NCBI GenBank assembly: GCA_030430575.1
Contig: JAUIKF010000013.1
Coordinates: forward strand, 79,337-143,336
Direction: 5' to 3'
Length of the DNA: 64,000 nucleotides
From: Bacteroidia bacterium
Lineage (GTDB): Bacteria; Bacteroidota; Bacteroidia; J057
Part shown: piece after piece, positions 25,873-33,808 of the stretch
How positions within the stretch are numbered: the first letter of the stretch is position 1
Layout of the letters: each line of letters starts with the position of its first letter
Translations under genes and position numbers: made by a program
The notes under the pieces: model-generated
Database searches by the model: none
Seen by the model: only the letters and a program-made list of their open reading frames with translations
Told to the model about the DNA's origin: nothing

Positions 25873-27496
25873 CAAATTAGGACGAGGGAGTATTTACACC
25901 AAAAGAGAAGTTGTTGAGTTTATGCTTGACAAGGTAGGCTATATTGAAACTAAAGATCTCTCAAAAATAAAAATTCTTGAACCCTCATCTGGAAATGGTG
26001 CTTTTGTAATAGAAATAACTAGAAGACTATTTGAGTCATCAAAGCTCTTTGGATTTGATTTATTAAAAGCGTTGGAGAACCTATTTTTTGTAGAGATTGA
26101 TCATTTAAAAATAAAGGAAATAAAGTCCCATATTTCCTCCCTTTTTGGCTTCTCTGCAAAAGAGATAGAATATATTCATTTTTTCAATGAAGACTTCCTA
26201 ATATTAGAGGATTTACCCGAGTTTGATTTAGTAATTGGAAATCCTCCTTATGTTCGTTGGGATAACATTATACCAGAAAACAGACAAGTTTATAAAAAAC
26301 GATTTAGTTCATTTAGTGGCCGGTCAGATATTTATATTCCCTTTTTTGAAAAAAGCCTATTACAGTTAGCACCCGAAGGCATTCTTAGTTTTATATGCTC
26401 AAATAGATGGTATAAATCATCCTATGGTAAAAAATTAAGAAAAATAATATCTCAGAATTTCCAAGTAAATAGTGTCATTGATATGGAAAAGGCACAGCCA
26501 TTTCAAGAAAATGTTACTGCCTATCCGTCCATTATCAATATACAGAATAAATTACCCAATTCTTCCTTAACAAATTATGGTTGCATTGATCGTATTGCAG
26601 AATTGGGTAAAGAGGAAGTGAAATTTTCACATAAGTATCAAATAACATACAATAGTGATTCACGGTGGTTTGTTGATTATGATATTGCGATTGAAAACAG
26701 GAAATATTATGCTAAAATAACTGCCCTTGGATTTGAAATTGGGATTGGGATTGCAACAGGTAAAGATTCCGTATTTATCAGTGATGATTTTCATGGTAAA
26801 ATAGAAGAAGAACTTCTCGTACCATTGCTTAAAAACACACACCTAAAAGGAGATGTTTTTATGGACTCTTCTTTGATGGTGATTGATTGTATGGATGAAA
26901 AAGGAAAATTAATAGACTTAAATAATTACCCTCTTGCAAAAAAGTATTTTAGTGACCATAAAGAAACCCTCCAGAAAAGGCATATTGCAAAAAAACATCC
27001 TTCTAATTGGTATCGAACCATCGATAAGATCAAGAAAGACTTGATAGCTAAACCTAAGATTTTGCTGCCTGATATTAGTGGGAATAAACAGATATTCATT
27101 GACTTTGGAAATTATTATCCCCATCACAATCTTTACTATATCACTGCTAAAAATGATCTTTCGTTAGAGGCATTGGCAGGAATATTAATGTCTGATTTTG
27201 TCCGCTCTCAACTTCTATTACTAAGCAGTCAAATGAATGGCGGCTATCCTAGATGGCAAAGTCAAAATCTAAAAAGTTTGCTTATTCCCAATGTAACCAA
27301 ACTAAAAAAAGACTGGATTTCCAATATGGTTACAGCATATAACTCCAATGATTTAGTAGAAATCAATAGATTAATGCAGTTTGAAATAATCCAAAACGAG
27401 TTCCAAGATTCAGGGCAACTTGTATTATTTGATCCTGAATCTACCTATAAAGTAAGTGACCCCCTATTTATCAATCAATCAACCCATAATCACTAA
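25865..27496 (+). CDS. N6-adenine DNA methyltransferase, cognate to the PaeR7I-type enzyme
   Basis: This is a 543-residue methyltransferase. It has an N-terminal SAM-binding motif, ILEPSSGNGAFVIEI (~37-51), catalytic motif IV NPPYVRW (~133-139), and a C-terminal target-recognition and TaqI-C-like region containing GYPRWQSQNLKSLLIP (~459-474). It should methylate the adenine of the site cut by the preceding nuclease. The last codons (FINQSTHNH) are written in the ATTGATT-type intergenic repeat of this genome, so the C terminus reads into host spacer DNA. The gene stops seven bases before the fumarylacetoacetase start. Confidence 0.9.
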   Translation: MIDKLGRGSIYTKREVVEFMLDKVGYIETKDLSKIKILEPSSGNGAFVIEITRRLFESSKLFGFDLLKALENLFFVEIDHLKIKEIKSHISSLFGFSAKEIEYIHFFNEDFLILEDLPEFDLVIGNPPYVRWDNIIPENRQVYKKRFSSFSGRSDIYIPFFEKSLLQLAPEGILSFICSNRWYKSSYGKKLRKIISQNFQVNSVIDMEKAQPFQENVTAYPSIINIQNKLPNSSLTNYGCIDRIAELGKEEVKFSHKYQITYNSDSRWFVDYDIAIENRKYYAKITALGFEIGIGIATGKDSVFISDDFHGKIEEELLVPLLKNTHLKGDVFMDSSLMVIDCMDEKGKLIDLNNYPLAKKYFSDHKETLQKRHIAKKHPSNWYRTIDKIKKDLIAKPKILLPDISGNKQIFIDFGNYYPHHNLYYITAKNDLSLEALAGILMSDFVRSQLLLLSSQMNGGYPRWQSQNLKSLLIPNVTKLKKDWISNMVTAYNSNDLVEINRLMQFEIIQNEFQDSGQLVLFDPESTYKVSDPLFINQSTHNH

Positions 27497-27503
27497 TCTC
27501 CCC

Positions 27504-28748
27504 ATGTCAAATCTTACCTCCTGGGTCCCAGTGGCCTCAGATTCAGACTTTAGCATATACAACCTGCCTTATGGCATTTTCTCTGCCCATGGCAACGGCC
27601 CGCGCGTAGGCGTGGCCATCGGCGATCAGATCGTAGACCTCGCAGCATTGGCTGATACAGGCTTTTTTGATCTATGGACGACTCAGCGCGATGTCTTCCA
27701 TCAGTCGACCCTGAATGCGTTTATTGGGCTTGGGAAAGCCATTACATCCGCCATACGACTGGCGCTTCAAGAAATGCTTTGCGATGCAGACACAACTCTC
27801 AAAGATCACGCTGGATTGCTGGTGGCTCAGGCAGATGCGAACATGCATATGCCAGTGAGTGTAGGTGACTACACCGACTTTTACTCTAGCATCGAGCACG
27901 CTACGAATGTCGGCATGATGTTCCGTGACCCTGCGAATGCGCTCTTGCCCAACTGGCGACATATCCCAGTGGGTTACCATGGGCGGGCTTCATCCATCGC
28001 CGTCAGTGGTACGCCCTTTCACCGTCCCAAAGGGCAGGTGATGCCCAAAGACGCCACAGCACCGGTCTTCCAACCTTCTGGAAGATTGGATTTTGAATTG
28101 GAAATGGCATTTGTTGTGGGGAAAGACACCCAGATTGGAGATACCCTAACGACTGCAAACGCCGAAGACTATATTTTTGGCTTGGCCTTGTTTAATGACT
28201 GGTCAGCGCGTGACATCCAAAAGTGGGAATATGTGCCGTTAGGGCCGTTTTTGGGGAAAAACTTCTTCTCTTCTGTCTCCCCATGGATCGTGCCGCTGGA
28301 AGCATTTGATGACTTCCGCGTCCCAGGCCCAGCCCAAGAACCTGCTGTCCTTCCCTACCTTCAATACGAAGGCGACCGCAACATCGACATCAAGCTTGAC
28401 GTCATTATCACCCCTGAAGGCGGTGAAGAGAACGTCGTCAGCCGCTCCAATTTCCAATACATGTATTGGAACATGGCACAGCAACTCACCCATCATACCA
28501 TCAATGGCTGTAACATCCAGATAGGTGATATGATGGCCTCTGGTACGATCAGTGGGAAAGATGAATCATCTTACGGCTCCATGCTTGAAATCGCATGGGC
28601 AGGAAGCAAACCAGTTACCCTTTCAGACGGTTCCACCCGTGTCTTCATCAAGGACCATGACACAGTCACCATGCGTGGCTACGCCGAGAAAGACGGCAAG
28701 CGCGTAGGATTTGGAGAAGTGAGCAATAAGGTGTTACCAGCACGGTAG
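27504..28748 (+). CDS. fahA: Fumarylacetoacetase
   Basis: This 414-residue enzyme hydrolyses fumarylacetoacetate to fumarate and acetoacetate, the last ring-derived step of tyrosine breakdown. Signatures are RDIQKWEYVPLGPFLGKNF (~244-262), FNDWSARD (~238-245) and IGDMMASGTISG (~342-353); acidic metal ligands and the catalytic His region (YSSIEHATNVGMMF, ~129-142) are present. The start at 27504 (MSNLTSWVPV) follows the family; a longer frame upstream overlaps the methyltransferase. It is separated from hmgA only by the restriction-modification pair and followed by acetoacetate-CoA ligase. Confidence 0.93.
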   Translation: MSNLTSWVPVASDSDFSIYNLPYGIFSAHGNGPRVGVAIGDQIVDLAALADTGFFDLWTTQRDVFHQSTLNAFIGLGKAITSAIRLALQEMLCDADTTLKDHAGLLVAQADANMHMPVSVGDYTDFYSSIEHATNVGMMFRDPANALLPNWRHIPVGYHGRASSIAVSGTPFHRPKGQVMPKDATAPVFQPSGRLDFELEMAFVVGKDTQIGDTLTTANAEDYIFGLALFNDWSARDIQKWEYVPLGPFLGKNFFSSVSPWIVPLEAFDDFRVPGPAQEPAVLPYLQYEGDRNIDIKLDVIITPEGGEENVVSRSNFQYMYWNMAQQLTHHTINGCNIQIGDMMASGTISGKDESSYGSMLEIAWAGSKPVTLSDGSTRVFIKDHDTVTMRGYAEKDGKRVGFGEVSNKVLPAR

Positions 28749-28750
28749 GA

Positions 28751-28984
28751 GACCGCTCGGGCTTCGAAGACTCGCCCTCGCTGCGAGAGGCGAGACCGTT
28801 CAGGGCTAAAGCCCTTCACTGCGAGACTTGTGCTGAGCTTGCCGAAGTACCGCTCGAAGACTCGCTGCGGGACAAGAAAAAAACTGCCTTTAGTCTCAAA
28901 GCGAGGCGAGTCTTCGAGCCGAGCGGTCTCGCCTCCCGCAGTGAGCCCTTTAGGGCGAACGGTCTCGCAACGAAGTGATCTATT
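28751..28984. repeat. ~235-bp inverted-repeat element, copy 1
   Basis: This is a GC-rich fold-back element between fahA and the acetoacetate-CoA ligase gene, ending 7 bases before its ATG. Shared blocks with copy 2 (36715-36946) include GCTGCGAGAGGCGAGA, GGGCTAAAGCCC, CACTGCGAGAC, GCGAGGCGAGTCTTCGAGCC and the run-out TCTATTT just before the start codon. Its left end matches the reverse complement of the right end of copy 2, so the element has inverted termini. It also contains CTGAGCTTGCCGAAGTA, a motif resembling one at 60386-60412. Confidence 0.8.
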
Positions 28985-28991
28985 TCTAATT

Positions 28992-30977
28992 ATGAACAAA
29001 CAACTCTGGCAACCCACCCAAGCATTTATTGATCAATCCAACCTCAAGCACTATGAGCAGTGGTTGTTAAAGGAAAAAGGATTATCCTTTGCTTCTTATG
29101 CTGAGCTATGGAAATGGTCAACGACTGAGATAGCAGATTTCTGGGAGAGCATTTGGCAGTATTTTCAGGTGAAATCTTATACCCCCTATACAGAAGTGCT
29201 GTCTGGTGGGGAAATGCCTGATACCGAATGGTTTAAAGGGGCTACGCTTAATTACGCTGAGCATATTTTCAGGAAGGCCAGTGATACTAGGCCTGCCTTG
29301 ATCTTTCAGAATGAAACGGGCGTGGCCCAAGAGATCTCTTGGGCAGAACTGACAAAGAAAGTGGTCGCGATGCGCCACTATTTGCAGACCCTTGGCATAG
29401 ACCAAGGCGATAGGGTAGTGGCCTACCTCCCCAATATCCCAGAAGCGAATATCGCTTTCCTCGCGGTGAATTCGCTGGGTGCGATCTGGTCCTGCTGCTC
29501 GCCAGACTTTGGTGTGAACACGGTTATCGACCGCTTTTCTCAAATTGAACCCAAGGTCTTTATCGCTGCTGACGGCTATACCTACAACCAGAAGCCCTTT
29601 AGCCGTCTTAGTGAAATTGGACAAATTCGCTCCCAAATTCCCTCAATTACACAGACCATTTTTATCCCTTACCTCGATCAAAGCCTTGGCAATCAAGGAG
29701 AAAATACCATTCTATGGGATGAGGTGATGAAAGGGTTTGGTGATGGGCAAACACTCAGTTTTACCCCTGTACCCTTTGATCATCCTATTTGGGTGCTTTA
29801 TTCATCTGGAACGACCGGTAAACCCAAGGCTATCACACATTCTCACGGTGGGATGTTATTGGAACATTTCAAATACATGGCCTTTCATAACGATGCCCAC
29901 GAAGGAGAGAACTTCTTCTGGTTTTCAACCACGGGGTGGATGATGTGGAACTTTTTGCAAGCGAGTATGCTCGTAGGCGCTACGCCCGTCATTTTTGATG
30001 GAAGCCCTGGCTATCCTAGCATTAATGTCCTATGGGAAATGGCAGAGAAGTTGCCGATTCACCATTTTGGGACCAGTGCGCCGTACTTGGTCGCTTGTAT
30101 GAAAAAGGAACTTTCGCCTGGAAAGACCTATGACCTATCCAACCTCAGGTCTATCGGCTCTACAGGAGCGCCATTGCCGCCTGAGGCATTTGATTGGGTC
30201 TATGAGCATGTCTCTTCAGACGTTTGGCTGTGTTCCATGAGTGGCGGCACAGACGTGTGTACCGCTTTTGTAGGGGGATGTCCTTACGAACCCGTCTACC
30301 GAGGTTCCATTCAGTGCAGAGGCCTTGGCTGTGCGCTAGAGGCGTATGGAGACGATGGTCAGCCGGTAATAAATAGCTTAGGGGAAATGGTCATCGAACA
30401 GCCTATGCCTTCCATGCCCATTTACTTTTGGAACGATGACAATAAGGTGCGATATCGGAGTAGTTATTTTGAGGAATATCCAGGCAAATGGCGTCATGGA
30501 GATTGGATTCACTTATATGAAAATGGCTCTCTGATCATCCAAGGCCGCTCGGACGCGACGCTTAACCGCAAAGGCATCCGTATAGGTACAGCAGAAATTT
30601 ATGCTGTACTTGATGGCATTACAGGTCTGGCTGACAGCATGGTGCTCAACCTTGAGAAGGAAGGTGGAGATGACGTGATGCCCTTATTTGTAGTGTTGGA
30701 AGAGGGGAAAACCCTTTCGGAGGAAATGAAAAAAGCCATCAATTCAGCGCTACGAAAACATTGCTCCCCACGCCACGTCCCTGACTTTATCGAAGCTGTA
30801 TCGGGCATTCCTTATACCCTGAGTGGTAAAAAGATGGAGGTTCCCGTGAAAAAGATTTTGATGGGAATGGATGCAGGCAAAAATATGAACAAGGACGCCG
30901 TCCGCAACCCAGAGGCAATTGCCTTTTTTATGGAATATGCGAAATCGTTTCGCAAACGATATTTGGGCGCGTCGTAG
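28992..30977 (+). CDS. Acetoacetate-CoA ligase
   Basis: This is a 661-residue adenylate-forming ligase. ATP-binding motif YSSGTTGKPKAITHSHGG is at ~residues 274-291, STTGWMMWNF near 316, GRSDATLNRKGIRIGTAEIY near 520-539 and the catalytic-lysine segment YTLSGKKMEVPVKKIL near 616-631. The N-terminal LNYAEHIF and SCCSPDFG are typical of acetoacetyl-CoA synthetases. It converts acetoacetate, released by fumarylacetoacetase, into acetoacetyl-CoA for central metabolism. The start codon follows a ~235-bp repeat element. The final codons overlap the palindrome at 30974-31002. Confidence 0.93.
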   Translation: MNKQLWQPTQAFIDQSNLKHYEQWLLKEKGLSFASYAELWKWSTTEIADFWESIWQYFQVKSYTPYTEVLSGGEMPDTEWFKGATLNYAEHIFRKASDTRPALIFQNETGVAQEISWAELTKKVVAMRHYLQTLGIDQGDRVVAYLPNIPEANIAFLAVNSLGAIWSCCSPDFGVNTVIDRFSQIEPKVFIAADGYTYNQKPFSRLSEIGQIRSQIPSITQTIFIPYLDQSLGNQGENTILWDEVMKGFGDGQTLSFTPVPFDHPIWVLYSSGTTGKPKAITHSHGGMLLEHFKYMAFHNDAHEGENFFWFSTTGWMMWNFLQASMLVGATPVIFDGSPGYPSINVLWEMAEKLPIHHFGTSAPYLVACMKKELSPGKTYDLSNLRSIGSTGAPLPPEAFDWVYEHVSSDVWLCSMSGGTDVCTAFVGGCPYEPVYRGSIQCRGLGCALEAYGDDGQPVINSLGEMVIEQPMPSMPIYFWNDDNKVRYRSSYFEEYPGKWRHGDWIHLYENGSLIIQGRSDATLNRKGIRIGTAEIYAVLDGITGLADSMVLNLEKEGGDDVMPLFVVLEEGKTLSEEMKKAINSALRKHCSPRHVPDFIEAVSGIPYTLSGKKMEVPVKKILMGMDAGKNMNKDAVRNPEAIAFFMEYAKSFRKRYLGAS

Positions 30978-31023
30978 AGACGTTGGATTCCAACGTCTCT
31001 ACGCGCGCATCCGTCTCTACGAC
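30971..31023. terminator. Palindromic bidirectional terminator, GTAGAGAC family
   Basis: GTAGAGACGTTGGA-T-TCCAACGTCTCTAC (30974-31002) has a 14-bp stem. A second GTCTCTACGAC at 31013-31023 can pair with GTCGTAGAGAC at 30971-30981 instead, so two mutually exclusive folds exist. It covers the last codons of both convergent genes (stops at 30977 and 31017). Ends are shared with the palindrome at 812-861. Confidence 0.7.
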
Positions 31024-32246
31024 GGAATCATCCTAGCCAATACATTGCAAAGCACGGTAGACACCAGCATCATTGCCACCACAGGCACCAATGTTTCATC
31101 AAACATTAACCCCGAAATAGCCCCCAAAATTCCCCCCATCGTCAAAAGCAAAGACGATGTCAGTGAGGAAGCGCTTCCGCTTCTTTTGTCAAAATAGCTG
31201 ATATAAACAGCTGTGGAAGAGGGATTGATCAGGCCCACTGTACCTACAGACAGGGCGATCAGCAAAGCTACGACATACAAATGCGGTTCCGCAGGTAACC
31301 AAACTGCCAGTAATAACAGGGTGGTCATCGCCAATTGAATCAGGGCACCTGTGCGGAAAATGCGCTGCGCGCCCAAGCGCATCATATTGCGCATGGTAAA
31401 GAGGGTGGCACCCATCATGAAGAGGACACTCGCCCCAAAAAACAAGGAAAAAACCTTTTCCGACACCCCAAAATACTCCATGTAGACAAAGGAAGAATTG
31501 GTGAGGAAAACCATCATCACACCTGCGGAGAAGGAAGTGGCAAAGGCATACATAATGGCGATGGGTTTGCCCAAATGTTTGAAGGTGATGACTTCGAGGT
31601 ATTGGGGAAAAATAGCTACAAGCGAAAGCTTGTCTTTGGGGCCTTTTCGCGATTCGGGGATAAGGAAATAGAACCATGCGGCCATAAAGGCACCATAGGC
31701 AATCAAAAATCCAAAGATGGTCTGCCAGCCAAAATCCACCATAAATGCGCCCATCGAGGGTGCTATCACTGGGGCGATGAGCATGATCATCATGACCACA
31801 GCAAACTTCCGTCCTGCCTCCTTCGGCCCATAAATATCGCGCAAGGATGCGAGGCAGATCACGGTGGCAAATCCCCCGCCAATAGCTTGCAAAAAGCGCA
31901 GGACAAGAATCTCTTCCACAGTCGTCACAAAGACGATGCCCAGGCAACACAATACATAGACAGAAATCCCTATCAGCCCCACAGGTTTACGTCCTATCTG
32001 GTCCGAAATCGGTCCGCCAAGAAATTGCCCGATGGCATATCCTATCAGGAAGGCACTTACGGTATTGTTCATCGCGACGATGCCTGCGCCGAAGGCATCA
32101 GCCATTTCTGGAATCGCTGGCAAGTACATATCTAGCCCAAATGGCCCCAAGGCAGCTAATGCTCCGTAGAAGGGCAAAAAGTACTTTTTGGGCGGTGCTG
32201 ATTCTGAAAGAGGGGCGGTTTCTGTGAGTGAGGAGGTTGCTGGCAT
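31017..32246 (-). CDS. Bcr/CflA family MFS drug efflux transporter
   Basis: This 409-residue major facilitator protein has twelve predicted helices. Motif A between helices 2 and 3 reads GQFLGGPISDQIGRKPVGL (~71-89), and the first helix contains PFGLDMYLPAIPEM, a typical Bcr/CflA opening. The central loop after ESRKGPKDK separates the halves. Such pumps exchange protons for drugs or small metabolites; the substrate here is unknown. I start at 32246 (MPATSSLTE); an upstream in-frame ATG lies in the repeat-rich spacer. The gene converges on acetoacetate-CoA ligase and stands downstream of the flavin reductase on the same strand. Confidence 0.88.
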   Translation of the reverse strand: MPATSSLTETAPLSESAPPKKYFLPFYGALAALGPFGLDMYLPAIPEMADAFGAGIVAMNNTVSAFLIGYAIGQFLGGPISDQIGRKPVGLIGISVYVLCCLGIVFVTTVEEILVLRFLQAIGGGFATVICLASLRDIYGPKEAGRKFAVVMMIMLIAPVIAPSMGAFMVDFGWQTIFGFLIAYGAFMAAWFYFLIPESRKGPKDKLSLVAIFPQYLEVITFKHLGKPIAIMYAFATSFSAGVMMVFLTNSSFVYMEYFGVSEKVFSLFFGASVLFMMGATLFTMRNMMRLGAQRIFRTGALIQLAMTTLLLLAVWLPAEPHLYVVALLIALSVGTVGLINPSSTAVYISYFDKRSGSASSLTSSLLLTMGGILGAISGLMFDETLVPVVAMMLVSTVLCNVLARMIPS

Positions 32247-32262
32247 GGATGGAATAAAATGA

Positions 32263-32352
32263 AAAATAATGAACAAGGAATAAAAAAGTGAAAAGTGAAG
32301 AATCTGTAGGACTACTTTTTACTTCCTTGTTCGTTATTCCTTGTTTTTACTT
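32263..32352. repeat. GAACAAGGAAT-type fold-back spacer repeat
   Basis: AATGAACAAGGAATAAAAAAGTGAAAAGTGAAGAA on the left is mirrored loosely by CTTCCTTGTTCGTTATTCCTTG on the right. A similar pair lies at 6276-6350, and single arms are at 2860-2877 and 37441-37475. It is a low-complexity dispersed spacer family. Confidence 0.6.
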
Positions 32353-32363
32353 TTTCTTAAAAA

Positions 32364-33590
32364 CTACCCTTGCTTAAGCAATGTTTTCAAATCCACTGCT
32401 TCATCTGCCAGTGCGGCGGGATTGACCCGTGGCTGTTTAGGGATAAAGCGCTTGGCAGCCATGAATGCCTTGGGGTAATTGATGCAATCAGCAGCGATAA
32501 CTATGCCCTCACGCAGGTACCAGGCAACCATGCTGTGCTCTTTTTGGCTATTGTGGCGGACGACGACCTGGTCGTAGTCTAGGTTGAGACCTGCGATCTG
32601 GAGGGTGACGTCGTACTGGTCAGACCAGAACCAAGGCAGGCTGTTGTATTCTTTGTCTATCCCACAGATGGACGCTGCCGCGGATTTGGCTTGGTCCATG
32701 GCGTTGGGGACGCTTTCTAGGCGGAGGTGCCAGCCATAGAGGGCATTGGGGTGACTGGTGCAGTCACCTGCGGCGACGATGTCGGGGTCCGCAGTACGCG
32801 CATATTTGTCGACGACGATGCCATCATTGACTTCCAAGCCGATGGCTTCTGCGAGTTCTGAATTGGGCCTTACTCCAATTCCTACCAACACCAAGTCGGC
32901 CGGCAAATGCTGCCCGTTTTTCAACTCCACCATTTCCACCCTGTCTTGACCAACGAAGCTATGAGCAGAGCTGCTGGTGTGGATGGTCACGCCAGCTTCG
33001 GTATGGAGTTTTGTGAAAAAATCAGCAACCACTTTGTCCGTGACGCGTTTGAGGACGCGGTCCTCGCGTTCTAGCACAGTGACTTTCATGCCGAGCTTGG
33101 TAAGTGAAGCTGCGGCTTCCAGGCCGATGTAGCCAGCCCCGATGATCACGGCGTTGCCGCCGGGGACGATATGTGCACGGATGGCTTCGGCATCCTTCAT
33201 ATCTCGAAGGTAACATACGCCATCCAGTTCAGCGCCTGGAATACGCAATGGGAGCACGCGTGCCCCTGTGCAGAAAGCGAGCTTATCGTACCCGATGGCT
33301 TCGCCATTCTTCAACTGCACCGTTTTCTGTGCTCTGTCAATTTTTTCTACCCTTACCCCCAACAGAAATTCAATCTCCTGCTTCTCGTAAATCCCCGCTG
33401 CGCGGATCAGCAAGCTGTCCTTTTCTCGCTCGCCGGAGAGGAAGTCTTTGGAGAGGGGCGGGCGGTGGTAGGGTAAGTGTGTGTCGTCGCTAATGACGAG
33501 GATTTTGCCTTCCCAGCCCTCTTTGCGGAGGGCTATCGCAAGTTCGGAGCCAGCATGGCTGGCTCCGATGATGATGCAGGTTTTGTTCAT
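32364..33590 (-). CDS. FAD/NAD(P)-dependent ferredoxin- or rubredoxin-type reductase
   Basis: This is a 408-residue pyridine nucleotide-disulfide-type flavoprotein. The FAD-binding dinucleotide motif is IIIGASHAGSELAIAL (~6-21), the NAD(P)-binding motif VIIGAGYIGLEAA (~147-159) and the second FAD motif DIVAAGDCTSHP (~269-280). A C-terminal reductase domain (~320-405) has LPWFWSDQYDVTLQIAGL, typical of putidaredoxin/rhodocoxin reductases. These enzymes pass electrons from NAD(P)H to a ferredoxin for an oxygenase. No ferredoxin is adjacent. Its position downstream of HPPD suggests a link to aromatic catabolism, but this is only context. Confidence 0.88.
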   Translation of the reverse strand: MNKTCIIIGASHAGSELAIALRKEGWEGKILVISDDTHLPYHRPPLSKDFLSGEREKDSLLIRAAGIYEKQEIEFLLGVRVEKIDRAQKTVQLKNGEAIGYDKLAFCTGARVLPLRIPGAELDGVCYLRDMKDAEAIRAHIVPGGNAVIIGAGYIGLEAAASLTKLGMKVTVLEREDRVLKRVTDKVVADFFTKLHTEAGVTIHTSSSAHSFVGQDRVEMVELKNGQHLPADLVLVGIGVRPNSELAEAIGLEVNDGIVVDKYARTADPDIVAAGDCTSHPNALYGWHLRLESVPNAMDQAKSAAASICGIDKEYNSLPWFWSDQYDVTLQIAGLNLDYDQVVVRHNSQKEHSMVAWYLREGIVIAADCINYPKAFMAAKRFIPKQPRVNPAALADEAVDLKTLLKQG

Positions 33591-33618
33591 TTTCTGTATC
33601 CTGAGTTACCTTTGTTGT

Positions 33619-33643
33619 GTTACTTTTTTTAGAAAAAAGTAAC
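33619..33643. repeat. GTTACTTTTTT palindrome
   Basis: Eleven-base arms GTTACTTTTTT and AAAAAAGTAAC flank a TAG loop, 29-53 bases upstream of the flavin-reductase start on the minus strand. It resembles a widespread spacer palindrome of Bacteroidota. Confidence 0.7.
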
Positions 33644-33744
33644 CAAAAAATCGAAACGGGCCAACCAATTCCTGCGCCACAATCCATCCGCCCGCGCCCG
33701 TTTCATCCCAGCCGCACTTCTTTTACAACCATCAAAAATCTAAT

Positions 33745-33761
33745 AATGTATAGTATACATT
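33745..33761. promoter_or_regulatory. Candidate operator palindrome
   Basis: AATGTATA-G-TATACATT is a perfect 17-bp palindrome 155 bp upstream of the flavin-reductase start and 48 bp beyond the HPPD stop on the same strand. Its size and AT content suit a MarR-type operator. A MarR gene is 1.4 kb away, but no second copy was found near the MarR or HPPD starts. Confidence 0.4.
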
Positions 33762-33808
33762 AGAATAAGGTGAGGCCATTGAATTTGAACTTGAATTTGA
33801 GCTTGATC

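Noticed and set aside
31189..32135. Long open frames in other phases across the MFS gene
   Set aside because: They are His- and Cys-rich antisense or shifted translations of a well-supported transporter gene.
33601..33650. GTTACTTTTTT hairpin as terminator of HPPD
   Set aside because: The stem is almost all A-T pairs with no GC-rich core, and it lies over 160 bp beyond the HPPD stop.
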